In this document: piece by piece, positions 45,627 through 54,794 of the stretch
How the letters are laid out: each line of letters starts with the position of its first letter
How positions within the stretch are numbered: position 1 is the first letter of the stretch
Source of the DNA: Oceanicaulis sp. HTCC2633
Lineage (GTDB): Bacteria; Pseudomonadota; Alphaproteobacteria; Caulobacterales; Maricaulaceae
DNA length: 64,000 nt
NCBI RefSeq assembly: GCF_000152745.1
Contig: NZ_CH672428.1
Location: 2,385,425-2,449,424 of the forward strand
Reading direction: 5' to 3'
Position numbers and translations under genes: made by a program
The notes under the pieces: generated by a model
Databases searched by the model: none
The model's input: only the letters and a program-made list of their open reading frames with translations
Told to the model about the DNA's origin: nothing

Positions 45627-45830
45627 GCTCCGGGCGTGCTGCGCGGCAGGCACAGGTCTGGCCGAGTTGGCATCTCGCTGATGTGATTGTGGAAACTGTC
45701 CTGAGCAGCGCTCTGGGGTGCGAGGGCGCCGCAAGACAGGCTTCGACCAATGTCGGGCTGCCCGCTCTGCGTGAGGCCTGACACCTTCTTGGTCATACGG
45801 GGAAAACCCCGATGAAAAGGGAGGAGCACG

Positions 45831-46157
45831 ATGGCTGAGACAGACCATCCCACCGGAGGCGAGCCGCCGAAAGGGCCGCCCGGTGATCACATGATTTCCG
45901 AGTCCAAGTTCAAGAAATACTGGCGCGCGAACCTGAACCTCATGGGGGTTCTGCTCGCGATCTGGTTCATCGTGTCCTACGGCTTCGGAATCCTGTTCCG
46001 CGACGTTCTGGACAACTTCTCCATCGGCGGCGCGCCGCTGGGGTTCTGGTTCGCGCAACAGGGCGCGATCTACGTCTTTGTCATCCTGATCTTCGTCTAT
46101 TCCGCGATGATGCACCGCATCGAGCAGAAGTTCGACGTCGATGATGACGAAGGATAG
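45831..46157 (+). CDS. DUF4212 small subunit of sodium:solute symporter
   Basis: 108 residues with two membrane helices (about 36-58 and 73-95) and the family segment YWRANLNLMGVLLAIWFIVSYGFGILF, then GFWFAQQGAIYVFVILIFVYSAMMHRIE. This small protein is regularly encoded just before a large SSS-family transporter and is regarded as its partner. GGGAGGAG precedes the ATG. The tail is acidic (KFDVDDDEG). It lies eleven bases before the large subunit gene. Confidence 0.93.
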   Translation: MAETDHPTGGEPPKGPPGDHMISESKFKKYWRANLNLMGVLLAIWFIVSYGFGILFRDVLDNFSIGGAPLGFWFAQQGAIYVFVILIFVYSAMMHRIEQKFDVDDDEG

Positions 46158-46168
46158 GGGAGGGGATC

Positions 46169-48109
46169 ATGGAAGCGACCGTATTGGGTCTGCCGTCGAC
46201 CCTGTTCTGGACGGCCTTTTTCGTCATCGGCACTTTCGGGCTCTATATCGGCATCGCCGTCTGGGCTCGCGCTGCATCCACCGATGATTTCTACGTGGCC
46301 GGGCACGATGTGCACCCGGTCTTCAACGGCATGGCCACCGCCGCAGACTGGATGAGCGCTGCCTCCTTCCTGTCCATGGCGGGCATTGTGGCGTTCTCGG
46401 GCTATGACGGCTCGGTCTATCTCATGGGGTGGACCGGCGGTTATGTGCTGCTCGCGCTCCTCTTGGCGCCCTATCTTCGGAAGTTCGGCAAGTTCACCGT
46501 GCCCGACTTTGTCGGCGACCGGTATTACAGCCAGGCCGCCCGCATCGTGGCGGTGATCTGCGCGCTCTTCATCTCCTTCACCTATATCGCCGGCCAGATG
46601 CGCGGGGTGGGCATCGCCTTCTCCAACTTCCTGGGCGTGGATATCACCATCGGGGTGATCATCGGGGCGATCATCGTGCTGTTCTACGCCGTGCTCGGCG
46701 GGATGAAGGGCATCACCTACACCCAGGTGGCGCAGTATTGCGTGCTGATCTTCGCCTATACGGTCCCGGCGATCTTCCTGAGCCTGTCGATCACCGGCAC
46801 GCCGCTGCCCCAGCTGGGCTTCATCGGCAACACCGCCGACGGCACGCCCTTGCTGGTTGATCTCGACCGGACCTTGTCCGAGCTCGGCTTCGCGTCCTAT
46901 CTGGACGGACAGAAATCGATGATCGACGTCTTCGCCATCACGGTGGCGCTGATGGTCGGCACGGCAGGCCTGCCGCACGTGATCATCCGCTTCTTCACCG
47001 TGCCCAAGGCGTCCGACGCCCGCAAATCCGCCGGTTGGGCGCTGGTGTTCATCGCCTTGCTCTACACCACGGCTCCGGCGGTTGCGGTCTTCGCCCGTTC
47101 GAACTTCATCGAGACGGTCAATGAGAGCGTGTATTCCGAGGAAGTGGCGCGCGGCGACGCCCGGGCCTCCGCCATGGGCGAGGATGCGACCCCGCAATGG
47201 TTCTACAACTGGGAGAATACCGGCCTTCTGGAGTTCACCGACAAGAACGGCGACGGCCGGATCCAGTATCGCGCCGATCCCGAAACAAACGAGATGACGC
47301 GTCTCGACCGTGACATCTTCGTGCTGGCCAATCCCGAGATCGGCGGCTTGCCGGGCTGGGTGATCGGCCTCGTGGTGGCGGGCGGCCTGGCCGCGGCGCT
47401 GTCTACGGCGGCGGGTCTTCTGATGGTGATCAGTTCGGCCGTGTCCCACGATCTGTGCCGCAAGGTGCTGTTCAAGAACATGTCCGACACCCAGGAGCTG
47501 CTCGTGGCGCGTCTCGCCGCGGTGGGCGCGGTGCTGGTGGCGATCTATGCCGGCATCAATCCGCCAGGCTTTGTGGCCGCGGTGGTGGCGTTCGCCTTCG
47601 GTCTGGCGGCCGCCAGCTTCTTCCCGGTGATCTTCCTCGGGATTTTCTGGAAGCGCATGAACAAGGAAGGCGCCATCGCCGGCATGCTGATCGGTCTGTC
47701 GATCACGGCCGCCTATATCGTGCACTTCAAGATCGGCTTCAGCTCGGTCGTGCTGGGCGTCGTGGCGCTGATCATCGGCATCGTCCTTCTGATCATGCAC
47801 TTCGGCCTCAAGGAGCAGGGCGACACCCGCGCCATGCTGATCGGGTCGATCGTCTTCGGACTGATCTTCCTGGGCGGCGTGTTCGGGGTGCTGCCGGACT
47901 TCGCCATCGGCACGGCGAACCAGTGGTTCCTGGGCGTTTCGCCCGAGGGGTTCGGCGCCATCGGCATGGTCATCAGCTTCGCGGTGTCCATCATCGTTTC
48001 GCTGGCGACCAAGGCTCCGCCAGAGGATGTGCAGAACATGGTCGAGGAGATCCGACTGCCGTCCAAGGCAGCGCATGTCAGCCATCCGGGAGCGGCCCCG
48101 GCTGAATAG
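46169..48109 (+). CDS. Sodium:solute symporter large subunit (ActP-like)
   Basis: 646 residues with about 13 membrane helices. SSS-family marks include YVAGHDVHPVFNGMATAADWMSAASFLSMAG and GLAAALSTAAGLLMVISSAVSHDLCRK. A soluble loop around residues 310-385 contains DKNGDGRIQY, an EF-hand-like calcium loop that occurs in this subfamily. Relatives import acetate, other short monocarboxylates or unknown anions with sodium. Located between its small subunit and a kinase with a related domain; a weak terminator (48135-48158) follows. Confidence 0.92.
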   Translation: MEATVLGLPSTLFWTAFFVIGTFGLYIGIAVWARAASTDDFYVAGHDVHPVFNGMATAADWMSAASFLSMAGIVAFSGYDGSVYLMGWTGGYVLLALLLAPYLRKFGKFTVPDFVGDRYYSQAARIVAVICALFISFTYIAGQMRGVGIAFSNFLGVDITIGVIIGAIIVLFYAVLGGMKGITYTQVAQYCVLIFAYTVPAIFLSLSITGTPLPQLGFIGNTADGTPLLVDLDRTLSELGFASYLDGQKSMIDVFAITVALMVGTAGLPHVIIRFFTVPKASDARKSAGWALVFIALLYTTAPAVAVFARSNFIETVNESVYSEEVARGDARASAMGEDATPQWFYNWENTGLLEFTDKNGDGRIQYRADPETNEMTRLDRDIFVLANPEIGGLPGWVIGLVVAGGLAAALSTAAGLLMVISSAVSHDLCRKVLFKNMSDTQELLVARLAAVGAVLVAIYAGINPPGFVAAVVAFAFGLAAASFFPVIFLGIFWKRMNKEGAIAGMLIGLSITAAYIVHFKIGFSSVVLGVVALIIGIVLLIMHFGLKEQGDTRAMLIGSIVFGLIFLGGVFGVLPDFAIGTANQWFLGVSPEGFGAIGMVISFAVSIIVSLATKAPPEDVQNMVEEIRLPSKAAHVSHPGAAPAE

Positions 48110-48134
48110 CCGACGTCTCTCTCCCTGCAATCGG

Positions 48135-48161
48135 CGCGGCGGCCTTCGGGCCGCCGCGTTC
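48135..48161 (+). terminator. Hairpin with UUCG loop after the symporter genes
   Basis: CGCGGCGGCC (48135-48144), TTCG, GGCCGCCGCG (48149-48158), followed by a weak T-rich run (TTCGGTTT). The stem is very stable; the T tract is poor, so termination may be partial and let some transcription continue into the kinase gene. Confidence 0.6.
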
Positions 48162-48261
48162 GGTTTGAGAGCCGGCTCTGGTCAGGCGGGCAGCAGTCCG
48201 GCTATCGTTCAGAAGAGTCCGAGCATACCAAAAGACACGGACGGACAGGGGAGGAGGCGAC

Positions 48262-51200
48262 GTGCCGCTCAGTCTCGCGCTTGGGGTGCTTGGCGCCTAT
48301 GTGGCCCTGCTTTTCGCGATCGCGGCCTGGGGGGATGCGCGCGCGGCCCGGTTCGACCGCTCTTCCCGCCGCCGCGCCGTGCTCTACACCCTGGCGCTGG
48401 CGGTCTATTGCACCAGCTGGACCTTCTATGGCGCGGTGGGCGAGGCGGCACGGGCGGGCTGGGATTATCTGCCGATCTATCTGGGGCCGGCGCTGGTCTT
48501 CCTGCTGGGCTTTCCGATCGTTCGCCGGCTCGTGGCGCTTGGACGCGAGCATGACACCAGCTCGATCGCGGACTTCCTGTCGCTGCGCTACGGCAAGTCC
48601 GCTGCCGTCGGCGCGCTCGCCACGCTGGCGCTGCTTCTGGCGTTGATTCCCTATATCGCGCTGCAGCTCAAAAGCGCCGCCGCCTCGCTGGACTTGCTGA
48701 CCGGTGGGCCCCTGGGGCGGGGCTGGGGGCTGCCGGTGGCTGTCAGCCTGGCGGCCTTCGCCATGGTGTTCGGCCAGCGTCATACCGACACCGCCGCCAG
48801 CCACCGGGGGCTTGTGCTGGCGGTCGGGTTTGAATCCATCATCAAGCTCGTCGCCATGCTGGCGGTGGGCTGGCTGGCGGTCGAGGTCTGGATCCACCTG
48901 CCGCAGGAAACGCGCATGCAGACCCTGGCGCAATCCTCGCTCAGCCTTCCGGGGGTGGATTTCCGGTTTCTGGTCCTGACCCTGCTGGGCGCCTTTGCGG
49001 CGCTCTGTCTGCCGCGGCAGTTTCACATGATGGTGGTCGAGGTCGCCAAGCCCAGCGACGCCAAGCTCTCGCGCTGGGGCTTTCCGGCCTATCTGGCGCT
49101 GGTCGCCATTCTCGTGCCGCCCATCGCCTGGGCCGGCTCCACGCTTCTGGGGGGCTCCAATCCGGACGCCTATGTGCTGGCCCTCCCGCTTGAGCTCGAT
49201 GCTCGCTGGCTGGCTGTCCTGGTCTTTCTGGGCGGGTTTTCGGCGGCGGCGGGCATGGTGACCATCACTGCGCTGGCCATGTCGACCATGCTGGTGAACA
49301 ATCTGGTGGGCCCGCTCTTCCTGGCCGAAGCGCGCCGCAGCGATCTCGCCAAACGCTTCCTGATGTGGCGGCGCGCCTCGGTGCTGGGGCTTGTCGGGCT
49401 TGCCTATCTCTTCCATCTCGGGCTCGACCGGCAGGCAGCGCTTGCGGGCATTGGCCTGGTCGCCTTCGCCGGGGTCGCCCAGCTCGCGCCGGCCCTGCTG
49501 TTCGGCCTGTACTGGCGCAAGGCGAACCGCGCCGGCGCCCTGGCGGGCATGGGCGCAGGGCTCGGGCTATGGGTCGTGCTGATCCTGATCCCCAGCTATG
49601 CCGGCGCGCCGCCGCCGGCGCCGGCGGGTGTGGATCCGTTCGCCTTCGCCTCCATGGCGTGTCTTGCTGCGAACATCATCGCCTTCATAGTCGCGGTCGC
49701 CTTCTCCTCGACCGGTCTGGTGGATGAGCTGCAGGCGGACGCCTTCACCGGCGCCCGCCCCTTGGAAACCGCGCCCGCCGCGGGCGCCCGGATTTCCGAT
49801 CTTGAAACCGTCCTCATTCGGGTGCTGGGCGCGCCCCAGGCCGAACGGGCGCTGGATGACCTGTCGCGGGCGGTGGCGCGAACCCTGCGCTCCGGAGACG
49901 TGCTGACGGCGGCCGTGGCGGGCCTTGCCGAAGCCCGGCTGGCGCGGGCCGTGGGCGCGGCTTCGGCGCGCATCCTGATGACGCGCGTCCTGCGCGGCGC
50001 CCGGGTCAGCCCCGGTGATGTGGTCAAGCTGATCGATGAAACCGCCGAGCAATTGCGCTCCTCCGAGGACCGGCTGAAGGAAAGCGAGCGCTCGATCCGG
50101 TTCTACACCGACAATCTGCCGGTGCTGCTGAGCTATGCCGACCGGGATTACCGGCTGCGCTTCGCCAATCGCGGTTATCTGGATTTCTTCGATCTTGATC
50201 TCTCCGCCATAGGTCAGCCGCTTGAGTCCTTCATGTCTGCGGAGGAGTACGCCCTGCGGCGTCCGCACATGGAGGCGGCTCTGAACGGCGAGCGGCAGGT
50301 CTTTGACATCTCGCGCAGAAAGGGCGGCGGCCGGGCGCGCTCCTGGCAGGTGGTCTATCAGCCGCGCCTGGAGGATGGCGAGGTGGTGGGCTATTTCGGC
50401 GTCTACCAGGACAACACCGCCCGCCGCGAAGCCGAACAAGCGCTCAAGCGGGCCTATGACCTTCTGGAGACCCGGGTCGAGGAGCGGACCGCGGCGCTGA
50501 AGGCGGAAAGCGAGGCCCGGCTTCAACTGGCGCAGGACCTGGAAGTCGCCCGCCGGGAAGCCGAAGCCGCAACCCAGTCCAAGACGCGGTTTCTCGCCGC
50601 GGCCTCACACGACCTCCTTCAGCCGCTCTCCGCCGCCCGGTTATATGCCGGCGCGCTGGAGGGCGCTCTGGGGGAGGGCGGCTCGAGCGAGAACCGCAAT
50701 CTCGCCCATCAGATCGAACGCGCGATTGATCACGCTGACCGCTTGTTGCGGGCGCTTCTGGATATTTCGAGGCTGGATGCCGGCGGAGTCTCGCCACGAC
50801 CCAGCGTCTTCGCCATCGATGAACTGATCGAGGAGACCGCCGCCCAGTTCCAGGGGCGCGCCAAGGCCAAGGGGCTCACGCTTCGGGTGGTGAAAAGCCG
50901 CCTTGCGGTCTTCTCCGACCGCGGCCTGATGACGAGCGTGGTGCAGAACCTGATCGCCAATGCGGTGCGCTACACCCAGCAAGGCAAGGTGCTGGTCGGG
51001 GTCCGGCGTGCGGGCGATCAGGTCCGGTTGCAGGTGATCGATACCGGACCCGGCATTGAGCCGGACCGGCAGGCGGCGATTTTCCGCGAGTTTCATCGCG
51101 GCGCGGTCGGGCAGGGCGAGGATCAGGGCCTGGGGCTGGGTCTTGCGGTCGTGGACCGGATCTGTGCGTCTCTGGGGCACAAGATCACGCTCAGGAGCGC

Positions 51201-51681
51201 CCTGGGAGAGGGCGCGCTCTTTGAGGTCGTGCTGCCGCGAGCGGCGTCCCGGGATACTTCCGCCAGCCCGCCCGCACGGCGCCGGCCGGGCGATCTGCAG
51301 GGGCTGACGGTGTTGTGCGTCGATGATGATCCGGACGTGCTTCAGGCGCTGGAAACCCTGCTCGAGCGTTGGGGCTGCGAGGTGCGAGGCGGGCCGGATA
51401 TCGACACCGCGCGCGCCGCCTTCCCTGTGGTGGGGCCTGACCTGGTGATTCTGGACTTCCAGCTCGAGAACGAGGTGACCGGGCCCGAGGTCTATGACGC
51501 CCTGTGCGCGGAATGGGGCCGACGCCCGCCCGGTCTGCTGGTGACAGCGGAACGCAGCGGCGCGGTCGAGGAGGATGCGTTGAAGTCAGGGCTGGAGCTG
51601 GTGCGCAAGCCAGCATCGCCAGCGGTGCTGCGCGCCAGCCTCAGTTCACTGAAACGGCGGATGGAGACGCTTCAGCCCTAG
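48262..51681 (+). CDS. Hybrid sensor histidine kinase with symporter-like domain (CrbS-like)
   Basis: 1,139 residues from GTG 48262 (GGGGAGGAGG upstream). Order of domains: SSS transporter-like membrane part (about 1-490, twelve to thirteen helices), a linker, PAS (about 610-720, YTDNLPVLLSYADRDYRLRFANRGYLDFF), coiled coil, HisKA with His783 in AASHDLLQPLSAARL, HATPase with NLIANAVRYT and DTGPGIEP, and a receiver with the phosphate acceptor Asp1065 (LVILDFQLE). CrbS in Vibrio and Pseudomonas has this plan and, with CrbR, turns on acetate uptake and activation. The convergent LuxR-type regulator gene fits. What the symporter domain senses or carries is not shown. Confidence 0.9.
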   Translation: MPLSLALGVLGAYVALLFAIAAWGDARAARFDRSSRRRAVLYTLALAVYCTSWTFYGAVGEAARAGWDYLPIYLGPALVFLLGFPIVRRLVALGREHDTSSIADFLSLRYGKSAAVGALATLALLLALIPYIALQLKSAAASLDLLTGGPLGRGWGLPVAVSLAAFAMVFGQRHTDTAASHRGLVLAVGFESIIKLVAMLAVGWLAVEVWIHLPQETRMQTLAQSSLSLPGVDFRFLVLTLLGAFAALCLPRQFHMMVVEVAKPSDAKLSRWGFPAYLALVAILVPPIAWAGSTLLGGSNPDAYVLALPLELDARWLAVLVFLGGFSAAAGMVTITALAMSTMLVNNLVGPLFLAEARRSDLAKRFLMWRRASVLGLVGLAYLFHLGLDRQAALAGIGLVAFAGVAQLAPALLFGLYWRKANRAGALAGMGAGLGLWVVLILIPSYAGAPPPAPAGVDPFAFASMACLAANIIAFIVAVAFSSTGLVDELQADAFTGARPLETAPAAGARISDLETVLIRVLGAPQAERALDDLSRAVARTLRSGDVLTAAVAGLAEARLARAVGAASARILMTRVLRGARVSPGDVVKLIDETAEQLRSSEDRLKESERSIRFYTDNLPVLLSYADRDYRLRFANRGYLDFFDLDLSAIGQPLESFMSAEEYALRRPHMEAALNGERQVFDISRRKGGGRARSWQVVYQPRLEDGEVVGYFGVYQDNTARREAEQALKRAYDLLETRVEERTAALKAESEARLQLAQDLEVARREAEAATQSKTRFLAAASHDLLQPLSAARLYAGALEGALGEGGSSENRNLAHQIERAIDHADRLLRALLDISRLDAGGVSPRPSVFAIDELIEETAAQFQGRAKAKGLTLRVVKSRLAVFSDRGLMTSVVQNLIANAVRYTQQGKVLVGVRRAGDQVRLQVIDTGPGIEPDRQAAIFREFHRGAVGQGEDQGLGLGLAVVDRICASLGHKITLRSALGEGALFEVVLPRAASRDTSASPPARRRPGDLQGLTVLCVDDDPDVLQALETLLERWGCEVRGGPDIDTARAAFPVVGPDLVILDFQLENEVTGPEVYDALCAEWGRRPPGLLVTAERSGAVEEDALKSGLELVRKPASPAVLRASLSSLKRRMETLQP

Positions 51682-52340
51682 ACCGATTGCTCGGCGGGCG
51701 GCTCCACATTCAGCGCCTGGGCCACCAGAACCGCCTGGGTGCGGTTGATGACGTCGAGCTTTCTGAAGATCGCCGTCACATGCGCTTTCACCGTGGCTTC
51801 TGAAATGCCCATGTCGAAGGCGATCTGCTTGTTCAGCCGGCCGGCGGCCAGACCGTGCAGCACGCGCATTTGCGCCGGGGTGAGCTGGGCGATCCGCGCG
51901 GCGGCCTCCGCCGCTTCCTGCGCCTGCGGGTCGCCGCTTTCATCGGGCGCCCAGACATCGCCATTGAGCACGGCGGTCAGCGCTTCCACGAGCTGGTTCA
52001 TGCTGGCGGTCTTGGGGATGAAGCCGGACGCGCCAAACTCGAGCGCGCGCGCCGCCACGCCTGGCGACTGGCTTGCGGAGATAACGACCACCGGCGCGCT
52101 GGGATGGTTTTTCCTGAGCTCGGCCAGGCCGATGAACCCCGAGCTGTCAGCCATGTGTAGATCCAGGCAAACCAGATCGGCGCGTCCTTCATCGAGCGCC
52201 TTGAGGGTTTCCGCCAGCGTGCTGGTCTCCACAAGCGCGCGTCCGGGAGCGGCCTTGCTGACCGCCGTACTCAATGCGCCGCGAAACAGGGGGTGGTCAT
52301 CGGCCAGGATGACCCGGCCCTGTGCGCTCTGTGTTGTCAC
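51678..52340 (-). CDS. LuxR-type response regulator (CrbR-like)
   Basis: 220 residues. Receiver domain with the acidic pair Asp14-Asp15 and phosphate acceptor Asp60 (LVCLDLHM), conserved Lys in GFIPKTAS, then a NarL/LuxR helix-turn-helix at about 153-205 (LTPAQMRVLHGLAAGRLNKQIAFDMGISEATVKAHVTAIFRKL). It is the probable partner of the convergent hybrid kinase; their stop codons overlap in CTAG at 51678-51681. Targets may be the symporter and the divergent porin gene; this is inference. Confidence 0.92.
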   Translation of the reverse strand: MTTQSAQGRVILADDHPLFRGALSTAVSKAAPGRALVETSTLAETLKALDEGRADLVCLDLHMADSSGFIGLAELRKNHPSAPVVVISASQSPGVAARALEFGASGFIPKTASMNQLVEALTAVLNGDVWAPDESGDPQAQEAAEAAARIAQLTPAQMRVLHGLAAGRLNKQIAFDMGISEATVKAHVTAIFRKLDVINRTQAVLVAQALNVEPPAEQSV

Positions 52341-52534
52341 ACACGCCTCCTCAAATGGATCGAGACCCTAATGCACGTCGGCATGCGTCGTCGTCTCGGC
52401 AAAAAGTAGCACATGCCAAACGCTAACTTTCGACGAACGTCCCATACCGTCCGCCCCTCTGTACAACGATACTTTCATAATAAAGCCGAAAAATCGGCAC
52501 GGGCCACATGGCTATCCTTGGGAGGGACAACCTT

Positions 52535-53875
52535 ATGACTACGCTTGGTTTTCGAAGTGTACTCGCCGCCACAGCGTCTGCGCTGGTGCTGTCGGCGGCC
52601 TCGCAGGCGCAGGACGTGACCGCGCTTGAGGAACGACTGGCGGCGCTGGAGGCCATGGTGGCCGATCTGCGCGGCGAGCTCGAGGAAGCGCGCGCCCAGG
52701 CGGACGCCGCGACCGACCGGGTGATCGAGATAGAACAGCGAACGGCGTCCGCGCCGGCCGCGCCAGCCGCCTCTTCTTCGGCGGACCGTGGCTTCATGAT
52801 GGGCAACACACAGGTGACCTATGGCGGCTATGTGGATCTCGACGCCCATGTCACCGATCTGAGCGATGGTGATTTCGGGGCGACCTCGATTGCCCGGGAC
52901 TTCTATATTTCAGGTGCGACCCCGGTAGGCGGTTCGGGCGATGGCGAGACCGATTTCGATTTCACCGCCAAATCTAGCCGTTTCTTCTTCGCCACCTCCA
53001 CTGAATCCGACATCGGCACGGTGACGGGCCGGATCGAGTTTGACTTCCTGGGCTCCGCCAGCGGCGATGAGCGGGTGTCGAACTCCTACAATCCGCGCCT
53101 TCGGGTCGCCTGGATGCAGCTGGGCAACTGGCGCATCGGTCAGGACTGGTCGACCTTCACCAACACGGCGGTGATCCCGGAAAGCGCCAGCTTCCTTGTG
53201 GGCTCTGACGGCATGCTGTTCGGTCGTCAGGCCCAGATCCGGTACACCAATGGCGGCTTCCAGTTTGCGCTCGAAAATCCGGATACGACGGTGACGCCCT
53301 TTGGCGGCGGCGGCCGGATTGATGGCGGCGACGGCGCCTTCCCGGATGTGGTGGCGCGCTACAACTGGAGCGGGGATTACGGGGCGATGACCGTGTCCGC
53401 GCTGGGCCGCAACCTCGCCTATGAGGGCGGCGGCGTGGACGGGAATGCGTTCGGCTGGGGCCTGAACTGGTCGGGCAAGCTCAATCTGGGCGAGGGCTCC
53501 GACCTGCGCTTCTCGCTGACCGGCGGGGAAGGCATCGGCCGCTATATCGGCCTGAACGCCGTGAACGGGGCGGTCGTCAACGCGTCCGGCGATCTGGAAG
53601 CGATCCCGGTCTATGGCGGGCTGGTGGCCTGGCGTCAGGCGCTGGGCGACGGCCGTCGCCTCTCCATCGGCTATTCCATGCTGGAAGCGGATAACGACAT
53701 CACCCTGACGGGCACGAGCGTGACCAAGAGCACCTGGTCCGCTTTCGGGGCGTATTTCTTCCCTGTTGGCCCGGTGACCGTCGGCGCCGAACTCCTGTTC
53801 GGGGAACGCGAGCTGGAAAACGGTCAGAGCGGCACGATCACCCGCGCCACCCTGTCGACCAAATATCCCTTCTGA
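52535..53875 (+). CDS. DcaP-like outer-membrane porin with N-terminal coiled coil
   Basis: 446 residues from ATG 52535 (GGGAGGG nine bases upstream). Signal peptide about 1-26 (cleavage SQA|QD), a coiled-coil stretch 28-70 (ALEERLAALEAMVADLRGELEEARAQ), an Ala/Pro linker, then a 16-strand-type beta-barrel starting YGGYVDLDAHVTD and ending with the outer-membrane signature TLSTKYPF (terminal Phe). DcaP-type trimeric porins pass dicarboxylates and other small anions. Divergent from the response regulator and close to the symporter, so it may be the outer-membrane step of the same uptake route. Confidence 0.88.
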   Translation: MTTLGFRSVLAATASALVLSAASQAQDVTALEERLAALEAMVADLRGELEEARAQADAATDRVIEIEQRTASAPAAPAASSSADRGFMMGNTQVTYGGYVDLDAHVTDLSDGDFGATSIARDFYISGATPVGGSGDGETDFDFTAKSSRFFFATSTESDIGTVTGRIEFDFLGSASGDERVSNSYNPRLRVAWMQLGNWRIGQDWSTFTNTAVIPESASFLVGSDGMLFGRQAQIRYTNGGFQFALENPDTTVTPFGGGGRIDGGDGAFPDVVARYNWSGDYGAMTVSALGRNLAYEGGGVDGNAFGWGLNWSGKLNLGEGSDLRFSLTGGEGIGRYIGLNAVNGAVVNASGDLEAIPVYGGLVAWRQALGDGRRLSIGYSMLEADNDITLTGTSVTKSTWSAFGAYFFPVGPVTVGAELLFGERELENGQSGTITRATLSTKYPF

Positions 53876-53884
53876 TGCCTATGA

Positions 53885-53907
53885 GTCCCGCCGGTTATCG
53901 GCGGGAC
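53885..53907 (+). repeat. Nine-base hairpin after the porin gene
   Basis: GTCCCGCCG (53885-53893) and CGGCGGGAC (53899-53907) with loop GTTAT, ten bases after the stop codon and without a T tract. It may protect the 3' end of the mRNA; a true terminator lies 60 bases further. Confidence 0.5.
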
Positions 53908-53967
53908 GCTCCCTCGAATCAGAAGGCTCCCCTGCGCTGGCGTCAGACATCAACCAGCGCGTCCTTT

Positions 53968-54001
53968 TGCGGCCGGCGCCCCTCATGCCGGCCGCATTTT
54001 T
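53968..54001 (+). terminator. Rho-independent terminator of the porin gene
   Basis: TGCGGCCGGC (53968-53977) and GCCGGCCGCA (53987-53996), nine-base loop, then five T. It separates the porin gene from the convergent tetR gene. Confidence 0.88.
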
Positions 54002-54006
54002 ATACG

Positions 54007-54633
54007 CTATTGCAGCTCAGCGCGGCTCTGGCAGTCGTGAAACACCAGGTCGAGCCGACGATGCAGCTGCTGGCGGGCCAGCTCGGGGTCCCAGGCGTGG
54101 ATGACGCAACGGCGCAACACGCCCAGATACAGATCCAGAAGGCTTTCGGTCAGCAGGTCCGGGCAGTCGCGAAGAACGTTCGAGGACGTCTGGGCCGCGC
54201 CATTGAGCAGGTTGCGCACTGGCGACCAGGCCGCTTCCAGACTGACATGCAGTGTCTTGAAGTCGGATTCATTGGTCAGCCAGTTATGCCCGATCGCCGC
54301 GCGGAACAGCTCCAGGTCCTCGATATGCCGGGCCAGATGCAGATCCAGCAGAGCCTTGATGCAGCTTGGCAGATCGCCATCCTGGCAGGCGGCCAGGGAA
54401 GCGGTTTCCTCTCCGAGGCGTTCGAAGTCGTCCGCCATCACCTCGCACAGCAACGCGATTTTTGTGGGCGCGGCGTTGAGCACGGTGCCCGGAGACACAT
54501 CAGCCGCCCGTGCGATGTCGACAATCTTCGCCCGGTCATAGCCTTGCGCGTGAAACTCCTCCCGGGCCGCCCGCAACACGGCGGCGCGGGTCGCGGCCTT
54601 GCGTTGCGCACGTTTCGTCATTGGCAGGTCCAT
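54007..54633 (-). CDS. TetR-family transcriptional regulator
   Basis: 208 residues. The DNA-binding domain covers about 8-60 (AVLRAAREEFHAQGYDRAKIVDIARAADVSPGTVLNAAPTKIALLCEVM). The turn VSPGTVLNAAPTK departs from the usual GTxYxxFxxK pattern in lacking the aromatic pair. The helical C-terminal domain would bind an unidentified ligand. ATG 54633 is used; ATG 54621 is an alternative. It is divergent from a cyclase-like flavoprotein gene, with a palindrome between, so it probably represses that gene and itself. Confidence 0.9.
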   Translation of the reverse strand: MDLPMTKRAQRKAATRAAVLRAAREEFHAQGYDRAKIVDIARAADVSPGTVLNAAPTKIALLCEVMADDFERLGEETASLAACQDGDLPSCIKALLDLHLARHIEDLELFRAAIGHNWLTNESDFKTLHVSLEAAWSPVRNLLNGAAQTSSNVLRDCPDLLTESLLDLYLGVLRRCVIHAWDPELARQQLHRRLDLVFHDCQSRAELQ

Positions 54634-54692
54634 TTGATCGCCTGTCTTGTTCTTGTACTTGCATCAGATGTTCGCCACCGGACGGCGGCGCT

Positions 54693-54712
54693 ACATTAAA
54701 GCCTGTTAATGT
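54693..54712. promoter_or_regulatory. Palindromic operator candidate between tetR and the cyclase-like gene
   Basis: ACATTAA (54693-54699) and TTAATGT (54706-54712) are perfect inverted arms around six bases. The site is AT-rich in a GC-rich gap of 161 bases and of typical TetR operator size. The palindrome is seen; binding is inferred from position. Confidence 0.55.
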
Positions 54713-54794
54713 GACTGAGCCAAGCAAGGTGTGCGCAATGCGTTGGCGCGCAAAGATTGCAGAGCCTTGATGACATGCGGATTTCACGAACGCC

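Noticed and set aside
45667-45683. Possible sigma-54 promoter (TGGCAT-N5-TGAT) before the DUF4212 gene
   Set aside because: The second half lacks the essential GC of TTGC, so it does not meet the consensus.
46097-48130. 677-codon minus-strand frame across the symporter gene
   Set aside because: Very rich in His, Asp and Arg with no fold motifs; a shadow of the transporter gene.
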